DNA of 15,129 nucleotides from an uncultured Oscillospiraceae bacterium (GTDB lineage Bacteria; Bacillota; Clostridia; UBA1381), in contig CAMNAT010000022.1 in NCBI GenBank assembly GCA_946531785.1, positions 1 to 15,129 on the forward strand, read 5' to 3'. A model generated the notes under the pieces. The model saw only the letters and a program-made list of their open reading frames with translations. It made no database searches and had not been told where the DNA came from. Position 1 is the stretch's first letter, and every line of letters begins with the position of its first letter. The translations under genes were made by a program, and so were the position numbers. Below are positions 7,017-14,119 of the stretch, piece by piece.

Positions 7017-7388
7017 ATGAAGAATACTCAGCCGATAAAGCTGAACAGGGATTTCAGGCGGTTATACCGTGTCGGGAAGAGCGTTGCCGGCGGATATGTG
7101 GTGGTATATATGAAGCCGAACAAGCGCGGCGTGAACCGTGTCGGCTTCGCTGTCGGAAAGCAGCTCGGCAATGCCGTTACGCGCAACCGCGCAAAGCGGC
7201 TGATGCGCGAAAGCTACCGCGCGCTTGAGGAAAGGCTCACAGGCACATCGGACATGATAATCGTTGCGCGCAACCGCGCGGCGGGCAGGACTTACAGCGA
7301 GATCTTAAAGGATCTCACATACGCGCTCAGGACATTGGATCTCCTGGGTGGAGGCAGTGAAGGGATCAATGGTCATAATGATGATTAA
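7017..7388 (+). CDS. rnpA: Ribonuclease P protein component
   Basis: A 123-residue basic protein that binds the RNase P RNA and helps it cleave 5' leaders from pre-tRNAs. The family signature is clear: VGFAVGKQLGNAVTRNRAKR at residues 42-61, containing the RNR motif, continuing LMRESYR. The N-terminal LNRDFRRLYRVGKS helix and strand is also typical. A GTG at 7008 is in frame, but GGGAGG at 7001-7006 is 10 bases before the ATG at 7017 and almost touches the GTG, so the ATG is chosen. The 3' end overlaps the start of yidD by about 11 bases, which suggests coupled translation. Confidence 0.95.
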   Translation: MKNTQPIKLNRDFRRLYRVGKSVAGGYVVVYMKPNKRGVNRVGFAVGKQLGNAVTRNRAKRLMRESYRALEERLTGTSDMIIVARNRAAGRTYSEILKDLTYALRTLDLLGGGSEGINGHNDD

Positions 7389-7596
7389 AAAGCTGTTCAT
7401 TGTTTTAATAAAATTTTACAGACACCATATTTCACCTATCAAGGGCGGAAGCTGCTGCAGGTATATACCTACCTGCTCGGAATATGCGCTTGAGGCGGTA
7501 GAAAAATATGGCGCGGCAAAGGGCGGATGGCTTGCCCTGCGGCGGATACTGCGCTGTCACCCGTTCGGCGGGAGCGGCTATGATCCCGTACCGTAA
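7378..7596 (+). CDS. yidD: Membrane protein insertion efficiency factor YidD
   Basis: A 72-residue small protein associated with the inner face of the membrane, encoded as usual between rnpA and yidC. It helps YidC/Sec-dependent membrane insertion. The family pattern is complete: FYRHHISPIKGGSCCRYIP, PTCSEYALEAVEKYG, then RRILRCHPFGGSGYDPVP at the C-terminus, with the conserved cysteines. The start is uncertain: ATG codons at 7369, 7378 and 7381 are all in frame. 7378 or 7381 gives the usual MIKKL-type N-terminus, and AAGGG at 7360-7364 is the nearest ribosome-binding site. The stop is 23 bases before yidC. Confidence 0.93.
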   Translation: MMIKKLFIVLIKFYRHHISPIKGGSCCRYIPTCSEYALEAVEKYGAAKGGWLALRRILRCHPFGGSGYDPVP

Positions 7597-7619
7597 CGGC
7601 GCGTCGGAAAGGAAACTTT

Positions 7620-8594
7620 ATGTGGCATTATATCGTATTGGCGATGGGCTGGCTCATAGGTTCTATCTATGAACTGGTCAAAAACTACGGTGTTGCCATC
7701 ATCCTGTTCACATTACTCATAAAGCTCATTCTTTTGCCGCTCAATGTAAAGAGCCAGAAGGCTATGAAAAAGCAGCAGAAGATACAGCCTCTCGTTGCGG
7801 AGATACAGAAAAAGTACGCAAACGATAAGAACAAGATGCAGCAGGAGATGGCGAAGGTCTATAAGGAAAACGGTGTAAGCATGATGGGCGGATGTCTGCC
7901 GCTGCTTATACAGATGCCTATCCTTATCGCACTCTATCAGGCTATAAGCAGACCGCTTACATATATGTTTAATCTCAACTGGACAGACGAGACAGCGGGT
8001 ATGCTCACCGAGAAGATCACCCAGATCAGGGACGCGGCGGCAGCTGCGGGACAGAATCTCGGCAACCTTGCAAACACGAGCGCGCAGGATCTTTTCAACC
8101 AATCGCAGATCCAGATAACCAACTGGGCAAACCACGCGGCGGCACCGCTCAACGAGTGGGCGATCAACTTCAAGTTCTTAGGGCTTGATCTTTCGCAGGT
8201 ACCGTCAACAGCACTCAGCTGCTTTAATGATATACCGGGAAACATGAGCATAATCATGCTCCTCATCATACCGGTGCTTGCGATACTGTCATCTATCGCG
8301 CAGAGCAAGATATCAATGAAGCTCTCAGGTCAGGATAAGAACAAGAGCGCGGCAAATGAGCAGGCTCAGTCAATGAGCAAGATGATGACATGGATGATGC
8401 CTGTCATGACAGGTTATTTCACCTTTATTCTGCCGGCGGGCGTAGGTCTGTACTGGATAATCAGCGGACTTATCACGATCGCGCAGCAGATAGGATTAAA
8501 TTATTATTTTGATAAGAAAGGGGAGGGCTTAGATGTCAGATTACCCGAATCAAAGCGGAAGTATCAGCACGGAAAAAAGAGCAAAAAGCGTTGA
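7620..8594 (+). CDS. yidC: Membrane protein insertase YidC/Oxa1 family
   Basis: A 324-residue polytopic protein that inserts and folds membrane proteins with or without SecYEG. It is the short Firmicutes form without the large periplasmic domain. The first transmembrane segment and groove are ILFTLLIKLILLPLNVKSQ (residues 28-46), then a charged cytoplasmic hairpin with coiled-coil character (47-85), GGCLPLLIQMPILIALY (90-106) and three more membrane segments near 208-226, 256-275 and 277-295. Lys35 occupies the position of the conserved groove Arg of Bacillus SpoIIIJ. The external loop at about 118-185 is long and Ala/Asn/Gln-rich. The C-terminus is basic (KYQHGKKSKKR), as expected for ribosome contact. 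GGAAAGGAAA precedes the ATG. The last 62 bases overlap jag in another frame. Confidence 0.95.
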   Translation: MWHYIVLAMGWLIGSIYELVKNYGVAIILFTLLIKLILLPLNVKSQKAMKKQQKIQPLVAEIQKKYANDKNKMQQEMAKVYKENGVSMMGGCLPLLIQMPILIALYQAISRPLTYMFNLNWTDETAGMLTEKITQIRDAAAAAGQNLGNLANTSAQDLFNQSQIQITNWANHAAAPLNEWAINFKFLGLDLSQVPSTALSCFNDIPGNMSIIMLLIIPVLAILSSIAQSKISMKLSGQDKNKSAANEQAQSMSKMMTWMMPVMTGYFTFILPAGVGLYWIISGLITIAQQIGLNYYFDKKGEGLDVRLPESKRKYQHGKKSKKR

Positions 8595-9483
8595 GGAAGC
8601 AGTAAGCGCGGCGCTTTCTGAGCTCGGCATTGCTGAGGCGGATGCAGTTATAGAGATAGTACAGAAGCCGTCAAAGGGACTGTTCGGCATAGGCGCCAAG
8701 GACGCTGTCGTAAAGGTCACAAAGAAGGTCGCGCCCGTATACAGCGAGCCGGCAGTCGAGATAAAGGCTAAAGAGGGTGTAAAGCCGGCGGAGGCGAAGC
8801 CGGTCGCGGAAAAGACCGAGGCAAAGCCGAAGGCAGAGAAGAAGAAGGCGGAGGCTACGCCCGAGGCGGCAGAGGATGCGAAGAAGTTTATCTCGGATAT
8901 CCTTTCCGCAATGGGACTTAACGCCGAGGTAAAGGCTGAGCTTGACGGCGATGTTGTGAATGTCGAGGTTGAGGGCGACAGCATGGGCATCGTTATAGGC
9001 AAGCGCGGTGATACCTTAGACAGTCTCCAGTATCTCACATCACTTGTTGTGAACCGTAACTCGGATGATTATATCAAGGTATCCATCGATACCGAGAATT
9101 ATCGTGAAAAGCGCAAGGATGCGCTCATAGCGCTGTCAGACAGACTGGCGGCAAAGGTGGCGCGCACCGGCAGAAAGTTCGCTTTAGAGCCCATGAATCC
9201 GTATGAGAGACGCATAATCCATGCAAATCTCCAGGATAACGAGGATGTTACGACCTTCTCGGTAGGTCAGGAGCCGTACCGCAAGGTGGTTATCGCGCCC
9301 AAGTACCAGAAGAAGTCCTATTCAAAGGGCGGCAACCGTAACCGCAGCCGCAGACCGAGGGAGGAAAAGCCCGAGGCAACAGCTGCAAGCAGCGTTACAT
9401 ACAAGGCTGATTTCAAGCCGCAGCAGCACAAGGCGGAGTATAAGAACTTCGAGGAATACCTTGCTGCACATTCCAATGATTGA
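8533..9483 (+). CDS. jag: RNA-binding protein Jag/KhpB (Jag-N, KH and R3H domains)
   Basis: A 316-residue cytosolic RNA-binding protein. In Firmicutes, KhpB pairs with KhpA and affects cell elongation and division. The Jag-N domain spans about residues 15-65 (KSVEEAVSAALSELGI, then KGLFGIGAKDAVVKV). A Lys/Glu/Ala-rich, probably disordered linker covers 70-115. The KH domain, about 117-190, has IGKRGDTLDSLQYL with the GKRG nucleic-acid loop. The R3H domain, about 190-256, has MNPYERRIIHANLQ. A basic SRRPREE tail ends the protein. The ATG at 8533 follows AGGGGAGG at 8519-8526, and the Jag-N domain needs this start, so the 62-base overlap with yidC is real. The gene ends just before a hairpin. 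The usual neighbour mnmE does not follow. Confidence 0.94.
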   Translation: MSDYPNQSGSISTEKRAKSVEEAVSAALSELGIAEADAVIEIVQKPSKGLFGIGAKDAVVKVTKKVAPVYSEPAVEIKAKEGVKPAEAKPVAEKTEAKPKAEKKKAEATPEAAEDAKKFISDILSAMGLNAEVKAELDGDVVNVEVEGDSMGIVIGKRGDTLDSLQYLTSLVVNRNSDDYIKVSIDTENYREKRKDALIALSDRLAAKVARTGRKFALEPMNPYERRIIHANLQDNEDVTTFSVGQEPYRKVVIAPKYQKKSYSKGGNRNRSRRPREEKPEATAASSVTYKADFKPQQHKAEYKNFEEYLAAHSND

Positions 9484-9492
9484 TTAAATTTC

Positions 9493-9517
9493 GGGGACAG
9501 CTCTTTGAGCTGTCCCC
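9493..9517 (+). terminator. Strong hairpin after jag without a U tract
   Basis: An 11-bp perfect stem GGGGACAGCTC/GAGCTGTCCCC (9493-9503 with 9507-9517) and a TTT loop, 9 bases after the jag stop. What follows is GGTTGTAGG rather than a T run, so termination would be weak. It may instead protect the 3' end or act as a processing site, with read-through into the next gene. Confidence 0.5.
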
Positions 9518-9539
9518 CGGTTGTAGGTAGGGAAGAATT

Positions 9540-10346
9540 ATGCTGATCGATTTTCATGTACATGTCTATCCGGACAAGATCGCGGACAGGGCGGTAAATA
9601 CGCTCGCCGCAAAGATAAAGGACGCGTATGACCTCGACCAGAATCCGCATTATGACGGAACGACGGAGGGGCTCAAAAGACTGATGGCGGAGGACGGAGT
9701 GGATATCTCCGTTATCATGCCGATCGCGCTTAGTGTGACCAATCACACATCCATAAACAGATTTGCCGAGGAGATAACCGGCGATAATATAATATCCTTC
9801 GCGTCGCTGCACCCGTATCAGGAGGATGTGGACGAAACGCTCAAAGATATAGCCGCGCGGGGCTTCCGCGGCATAAAGCTGCATCCGGACTATCAGGGTG
9901 TTTATTCCGATGATGAGAAATGCATCGCGCTTGTGAACAAGGCGGCAGACCTCGGGCTGCACACCGTTTTCCATTCCGGCAAGGACCCGGGAATACTCCC
10001 TCCGAACCGCGGCGCAGCGGCACATATGCGGGAGATGTTAAAGCGCGTTGACCAGTCTATGGTGACGCTTGCGCACCTCGGCGCATTCTGGGAGTGGGAT
10101 GAGGTCGAGAGCTGGCTCGTTGACAGCAAGGCGTACTTTGACACAGCCGTTGTCAGCGGCTTTATGGACATAGAGCAGTACAGAAGGATAATAGACCGCC
10201 ACGGCGCGGACAGGATCGTTTTCGGCTCCGATCTGCCGTGGGAGAGACCGCGCGACACGCTCGCGTTTTTGAAGCGCGCCGGGCTTTCGGACGAGGAGCT
10301 TGAGCTGATAACGCACAAAAACGCGGAAAGGATACTCGGGTTGTAA
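9540..10346 (+). CDS. Metal-dependent amidohydrolase (Amidohydrolase_2 family)
   Basis: A 268-residue cytosolic TIM-barrel hydrolase of the amidohydrolase superfamily, in the group of ACMSD/gamma-resorcylate decarboxylase-like and uncharacterised hydrolases. Metal and active-site residues can be followed along the barrel: H6-V-H8 (DFHVHVYP), H115 (GIKLHPDYQG), H145 (VFHSGKD), H179 (LAHLG) and D231 (FGSDLPW). The C-terminus has the usual NAERILGL. The substrate cannot be assigned; members include decarboxylases and C-N or lactone hydrolases. The ATG at 9540 has AGGGAAG just upstream. It lies 56 bases after jag with only a hairpin between and no clear promoter, so it may be read with the rpmH operon. 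A shared terminator follows. Confidence 0.87.
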   Translation: MLIDFHVHVYPDKIADRAVNTLAAKIKDAYDLDQNPHYDGTTEGLKRLMAEDGVDISVIMPIALSVTNHTSINRFAEEITGDNIISFASLHPYQEDVDETLKDIAARGFRGIKLHPDYQGVYSDDEKCIALVNKAADLGLHTVFHSGKDPGILPPNRGAAAHMREMLKRVDQSMVTLAHLGAFWEWDEVESWLVDSKAYFDTAVVSGFMDIEQYRRIIDRHGADRIVFGSDLPWERPRDTLAFLKRAGLSDEELELITHKNAERILGL

Positions 10347-10354
10347 AAAATTAC

Positions 10355-10394
10355 ACAGAAAAAAGACCGCTCGTGCTGAGCGATCTTTTTCTGT
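10355..10394. terminator. Bidirectional terminator between convergent genes
   Basis: The arms 10355-10372 and 10378-10394 pair as CGCTC/GAGCG near the loop. After a C-A mismatch, an A/T-rich stem with outer ACAG/CTGT continues, with one bulged A. Runs of A and T give a U tract on either strand. It ends both the amidohydrolase gene and the minus-strand DUF4428 gene. Confidence 0.85.
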
Positions 10395-10400
10395 AAGCTT

Positions 10401-11228
10401 TTATTCTGCCGTTCCGGTAATGATATCCTGTATCTCACGCGCCATTGCGAGATAGTAGTGGTATTTCCTGATATCCTCCCAGTTATACGGCGTGCATTTA
10501 AACCCGTAGGATATATCCGGCATCTCATAGTCGCTGCGGAGGAAGGTCTCCAGAAGCGATGCGTTATCATATATTGCCGCGTGATCCTCCGTTACAAGCT
10601 GCGGAAGGTGCAGAAGGTGCGCCGCCAGCTTGCGGCCGGGATCCGTCCATATACGCCTGCCTTCGTTTTTGATCTGCACCGCGCCGTCATTCAGCTGTAT
10701 ATACATGGACTTGACATACGGGTGATCTATCTTCATTCTGAGCGTGAAGGTCTCCATATAAAGGATGTGCGGCGGATCATAGCTGACCTGCTGACCGTTC
10801 TCGGTGCGCTTTTCCTCGCGCGTCATTTCCTTTATATCTATCTCGAAGTCCTTCACCTGATCGAATCTGATGATATCCGGCCCCAGATCGAGCACATCAT
10901 TGATGGATGTGACCTTCCTCTGGCTGCCGAAAAGTCCGCTGCTCGTATCGGGGAAGGCAGTAAATTTCTTTTCCTTCTCGTCTATTAAGATCACGCCGAA
11001 TTCGCCGAAGATCTTATTGAAGTTATATATCTGCGTAAGTCCGGCATCGATCTCGCGCCCGAGGCGCTGCGCGTCCAAAGCGCCCGCCGAGGCGTTTTTA
11101 TAATCGTCAAACCAGGGCGACATCTTCTTCACACATTCCTTGCAGACCTTGCCACTCTCGCACTTTTTATCGAACATCCCTGTTTTTCCGCCGCAAAGGC
11201 AGCAGGCTTCCTTTTTAAACAGTCCCAT
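10401..11228 (-). CDS. DUF4428-type zinc-ribbon protein of unknown function
   Basis: A 275-residue cytosolic protein. The N-terminus resembles the DUF4428 zinc ribbon: CCLCGGKTGMF with C9 and C12, then VCKECVKKMSPWF with C29 and C32; extra cysteines are C10 and C23. The middle part (about 65-135) contains FGVILIDEKEKKFTAFPD and DQVKDFEIDIKEM, a beta-rich pattern seen in PH-like domains attached to such ribbons. The rest (150-275) has no motif I recognise. AAAGGAG precedes the ATG at 11228. The upstream secreted-protein gene ends 25 bases earlier on the same strand, so the two are likely co-transcribed. The function is unknown; zinc binding is inferred from the cysteine spacing. Confidence 0.75.
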   Translation of the reverse strand: MGLFKKEACCLCGGKTGMFDKKCESGKVCKECVKKMSPWFDDYKNASAGALDAQRLGREIDAGLTQIYNFNKIFGEFGVILIDEKEKKFTAFPDTSSGLFGSQRKVTSINDVLDLGPDIIRFDQVKDFEIDIKEMTREEKRTENGQQVSYDPPHILYMETFTLRMKIDHPYVKSMYIQLNDGAVQIKNEGRRIWTDPGRKLAAHLLHLPQLVTEDHAAIYDNASLLETFLRSDYEMPDISYGFKCTPYNWEDIRKYHYYLAMAREIQDIITGTAE

Positions 11229-11253
11229 AGTGAAGCTCCTTTCCCGGGTCGTT

Positions 11254-13218
11254 TTATTCGATCACATTAAGCGTTGCCACCGGCGATGTGACCGAATAGC
11301 CTTTCGCGTCTGTTATCACACAGTAGTATTGGCTGCCCTCCAGGGAGTCATCATGCTGATGTACGTGTATAGAAGGCATGTAATCGTCATTCTCAATATC
11401 AAACCACTCATACCACTCGGCTTTGTCCTTGCACCTATAGAACTTTTCGCCGTCCTTATACCGATAATACCACTCGAAGGTAAGCGGCTTTCTGCCGCCG
11501 CCGTTGAGCCCTACAGCGAACCAGGCATCCTCGCCCTTTGCCACAGTTCTCTCCGTGTTGGCGCCGGTGATCGACAGGACATGTAAATGCGCGTTGAGAA
11601 CGGCTGTGTTGGTGGTCACCGAGTTGCCGTCCGCATCGGTTATCACGCAGTAGTACAGGCTGCCCTCCAGAGTCTCATCGAGCTGATGCACCGTTAAGGT
11701 ATTTGTATCTATGCCGATGAACCACTCATAATACTCGGCTCTGTCCCTGCACTTATAGAACTTTGCGTCGTCATAATGCCGGTAATACCACTCATAGGTA
11801 TACGGAGCGCGTCCGCCGGACACCTGCACCGTAAAGGGGGCATCCTCGCCCACCCATACATCGGCATTTCTTGGCTCGTCGGTGATCTCAAGCTTGCTGT
11901 AGGTCACCTTATCCGCCAGAGGCCTTTGATCTTTGTCCCACACATAAGCGCGGTATACCGCGTCCGTCTCCGTATCGAATTTAAACTCAACGGCATCGCC
12001 GGGAAGAAGCGTCTCCACTGCGGCATTCCTTGCACCGGTCAGGATCCCGTTTTTGTATTGTGTGGCAATGACCGTTGCAGGCTTATCCTGAGGCAGATCG
12101 TTGACATATACGCGCACCGTTGTCTCCTCAGCATCCTCAGCTACACCTATGATGCCCTCTGCCTTATGTGCGCTTCCGCTGTCCGGCAGAATCAAAACCA
12201 GTATTGCCCTGTTTCCGTTTGCGTCAACAGCCATAGCATAGCTCCCGGTCGAGCCGATCCTGCCGCCCTGGAGAGAGCAGCCTTCAAGCGTTATGCTGCC
12301 GAACATATGCAGCGCGCCATCCATACCTCCCGCCAGGACTTTCGAATTCTTTATCACAAGCGTTTCGCTGCCCGAGGCGCCTCTTATACCCTCTCTTCCG
12401 CTTGCTTCGATGTCCGCATCGTCTATTGTAAGAGTTGATGTGCCGAATGAGACTATGCCGTCGCTGTTCGCGGCGCCGGCGGTAAGCTTGCCGCTGCCGG
12501 TTATTTTTGTATCCTCTATACAGTATATAGCAGCATTCTGCCCGTTGCAGATGAGAACCGAATCGCCCGCTACATTTACGGTAAGACCTTTGATACTGCT
12601 GTATATAATATGCTCCTCGCTTGTGCAGCTGCCGTTTACGGTAAGAGTCTTTGTTGTGTCATCGTATGCGAACACCCCGTTCTCGAGGATGTCCTGAGCG
12701 TTGGCGTTTGTTACCTGCTCTCCGGCTATTCTGAGACCGTAATTCTTTGTCGGCACAACGGTAAATTCTTCTGTATAGGCATATGCCGCGTATAGTATTC
12801 CGGCAGGTACCTCAGAGGAGCATGATGTGCCGTTATATGTGACGGTGACGCCCTGGGGTATCCGGTAACGGATATTACAGTCGGAGCTTGTATATATATG
12901 CAGCCTCAGCCGGTATGTCCCCTCCTCGAATCTGTTTTGATCATAATCTGTCCATTCGTTGTTTTTATATACCTGTACGGTAGTATTGATCCCGAACGGG
13001 CTGTTGCCCTCGGAGTCGGGGGACGGGGATGTCACCGTAATACCGGTTGTCACCCTGTATATGCGGCTGCCTGCCGCGATCTCCTGCGTGAGCGAGGGAC
13101 CGGTCAGAGCTATTTTGGACGCCGATTCATCCGCACGGACTATAGTTCCAAAAGGAATAGTGAGCACAATCAGCATCGACAGCGTTATGAATAGTGATAA
13201 CAATTTTTTCGTTTTCAT
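11254..13218 (-). CDS. Large secreted protein with a beta-helix-like region and two Ig-like repeats
   Basis: A 654-residue exported protein. Residues 1-29 form a Sec signal peptide (KTKK, a hydrophobic core, then cleavage probably after IVRA). Residues 30-157 are a beta-rich region. Residues 158-345 (YGLRIAGEQVTNANAQDIL onward) have short strands with ITGSGKLTAG- and LTIDDADIEASG-type turns, as in right-handed beta-helix or carbohydrate-binding regions of Clostridia surface proteins. Residues 445-542 and 548-652 are two Ig-like domains, each with EWYYR, FYxC(R/K)D(R/K)AE(Y/W)YEWF and YYCVITDA(D/K)G; the cysteine pairs are C490/C524 and C596/C633. There is no LPXTG, membrane anchor, SLH or dockerin motif, so it may be released or held non-covalently. 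AAAGGAGG precedes the ATG at 13218. A ligand, probably glycan or protein, is inferred only. Confidence 0.82.
   Translation of the reverse strand: MKTKKLLSLFITLSMLIVLTIPFGTIVRADESASKIALTGPSLTQEIAAGSRIYRVTTGITVTSPSPDSEGNSPFGINTTVQVYKNNEWTDYDQNRFEEGTYRLRLHIYTSSDCNIRYRIPQGVTVTYNGTSCSSEVPAGILYAAYAYTEEFTVVPTKNYGLRIAGEQVTNANAQDILENGVFAYDDTTKTLTVNGSCTSEEHIIYSSIKGLTVNVAGDSVLICNGQNAAIYCIEDTKITGSGKLTAGAANSDGIVSFGTSTLTIDDADIEASGREGIRGASGSETLVIKNSKVLAGGMDGALHMFGSITLEGCSLQGGRIGSTGSYAMAVDANGNRAILVLILPDSGSAHKAEGIIGVAEDAEETTVRVYVNDLPQDKPATVIATQYKNGILTGARNAAVETLLPGDAVEFKFDTETDAVYRAYVWDKDQRPLADKVTYSKLEITDEPRNADVWVGEDAPFTVQVSGGRAPYTYEWYYRHYDDAKFYKCRDRAEYYEWFIGIDTNTLTVHQLDETLEGSLYYCVITDADGNSVTTNTAVLNAHLHVLSITGANTERTVAKGEDAWFAVGLNGGGRKPLTFEWYYRYKDGEKFYRCKDKAEWYEWFDIENDDYMPSIHVHQHDDSLEGSQYYCVITDAKGYSVTSPVATLNVIE
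11263..11886 (-). repeat. Two tandem Ig-like domain repeats (protein and DNA level)
   Basis: The segments 11593-11886 and 11263-11577 encode the two Ig-like domains of the secreted protein. They share long stretches such as the codons for WYYR, AE-YEWF and EGS-YYCVITDA, so they arose by tandem duplication. The second copy has several extra residues before the final strands. Confidence 0.8.
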
Positions 13219-13334
13219 TTGATAAAACCTCCTTTGTCTGGTTTATAGATAGAGATATTTTTTTGCCCTCCTGACGATGCGGTTGTTTATTTATGCGGTG
13301 TTCTCCTCCCTTCGTTCGGATTTTCTTCCTTGAT

Positions 13335-13363
13335 GTAATATGCCTTCCCATAAGGCGGCTCAA
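13335..13363 (-). promoter_or_regulatory. Weak candidate promoter for the secreted-protein gene
   Basis: Minus strand: TTGAGC (13358-13363), 17-base spacer, TATTAC (13335-13340), each with four of six consensus positions. The 141-base gap after the DUF6062 gene contains this and several purine-rich GGAGG-like tracts, but no clear terminator, so read-through from radA-DUF6062 is also possible. Confidence 0.3.
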
Positions 13364-14115
13364 TTGTTTTCGTTATCCTCATACGGGGTGATATAGCCCG
13401 ATATCTTCTCTATCGTGCGGATGGGCGCATCCTGAGCCGTGCCCCATTCCATATCCCTGTTGCGGTAGTCGAATTTGAGCGTGAAGCGGTGTATATCCTC
13501 CTGCATACGGGAAAGCTCCGCCTTTTCCTTTTCAACGAGCGCGGCAATGAATCTGCCCGCGTCGCCCTTTATGCTCTTCGGCGCGTTTTCGATAAGCTCT
13601 CTGAAATGCCTGAGGCATACGCCCTTGGAGCGGTCGAACTTTTCGCGGAAGCCCTCGTCATTTGCCCACATCCAGAGCATGACATCTATATATCTTTCCA
13701 TGGTCGCTTTTGTCTTTTTGCATACCATGCATTCACATTCGACCTTTTTGAAGACCTCCGAGATCTGCGCGGCGGACTTGTCCGCGCCGCCCTTGCCGAA
13801 CAGCCCGCTCTTCTGCGATGCGGCGGCCTTTGCGGTCTTTTCTACAGAATCCACCTTTTTCCGCAGCTCCTCAAGATGCGTTTCCAGAACGAGCGCCAGC
13901 GGGAGCTTGTTCTTAGCCTGGAACATCTGATTGAAATGCCTGTTGCAGTAGCCCTTTTCGTTTGACTCTATCCTGAAATCCGGCTCCATCATCGCCGGAC
14001 CTAACGCATACTTCACCGCGTCGTATTCAAGCTGCTTTTCAAGTTCGCAGAGAGGACATTCCGAGTCCTTGTCATATGCCTCGTTTACGGGTATCGTATA
14101 AATTTTCTCTTTCAT
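13360..14115 (-). CDS. DUF6062-family protein with duplicated Cys/His motif pairs
   Basis: A 251-residue cytosolic protein resembling the DUF6062 family of Clostridia. It begins with the typical YTIPVNEAYDKDSECPLCELE and ALGPAMMEPDFRIESNEKG. Two similar modules can be seen. The first has C20-P-L-C23 and then GYC57-N-R-H60-F; the second has C129-M-V-C132 and then GVC167-L-R-H170-F. Spacing between the CxxC and CxxH parts is nearly the same (37 and 38 residues), which suggests two metal-binding sites made by internal duplication. A Lys/Ala-rich linker (about 80-120) separates them. The start follows radA by 4 bases, and AGGAG for this gene lies at the radA end, so the two genes are translationally linked. 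The function is unknown; zinc or other metal binding is inferred. Confidence 0.8.
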   Translation of the reverse strand: MKEKIYTIPVNEAYDKDSECPLCELEKQLEYDAVKYALGPAMMEPDFRIESNEKGYCNRHFNQMFQAKNKLPLALVLETHLEELRKKVDSVEKTAKAAASQKSGLFGKGGADKSAAQISEVFKKVECECMVCKKTKATMERYIDVMLWMWANDEGFREKFDRSKGVCLRHFRELIENAPKSIKGDAGRFIAALVEKEKAELSRMQEDIHRFTLKFDYRNRDMEWGTAQDAPIRTIEKISGYITPYEDNENN

Positions 14116-14119
14116 CTTA

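Noticed and set aside
7369..7377. Alternative longer starts for yidD (ATG 7369 or GTG 7348)
   Set aside because: The longer forms add residues not typical of the family, and the AAGGG site is too close to the 7369 ATG; 7378/7381 fits family N-termini better, although not proven.
9902..10570. A 222-codon minus-strand open frame across the amidohydrolase and terminator
   Set aside because: It lies opposite a gene with intact active-site motifs, crosses the terminator into another gene, and its translation has no domain-like pattern.
11776..12438. A 220-codon plus-strand open frame inside the secreted-protein gene
   Set aside because: It is antisense to a long gene with signal peptide and repeats, has no ribosome-binding site, and its residue composition (many Arg, Cys and His) is that of a shadow frame.
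13127..13363. A 78-codon minus-strand frame bridging the gap between the DUF6062 and secreted-protein genes
   Set aside because: It begins at a TTG inside the DUF6062 stop region, overlaps the strongly supported signal-peptide start by about 90 bases and has no suitable ribosome-binding site.
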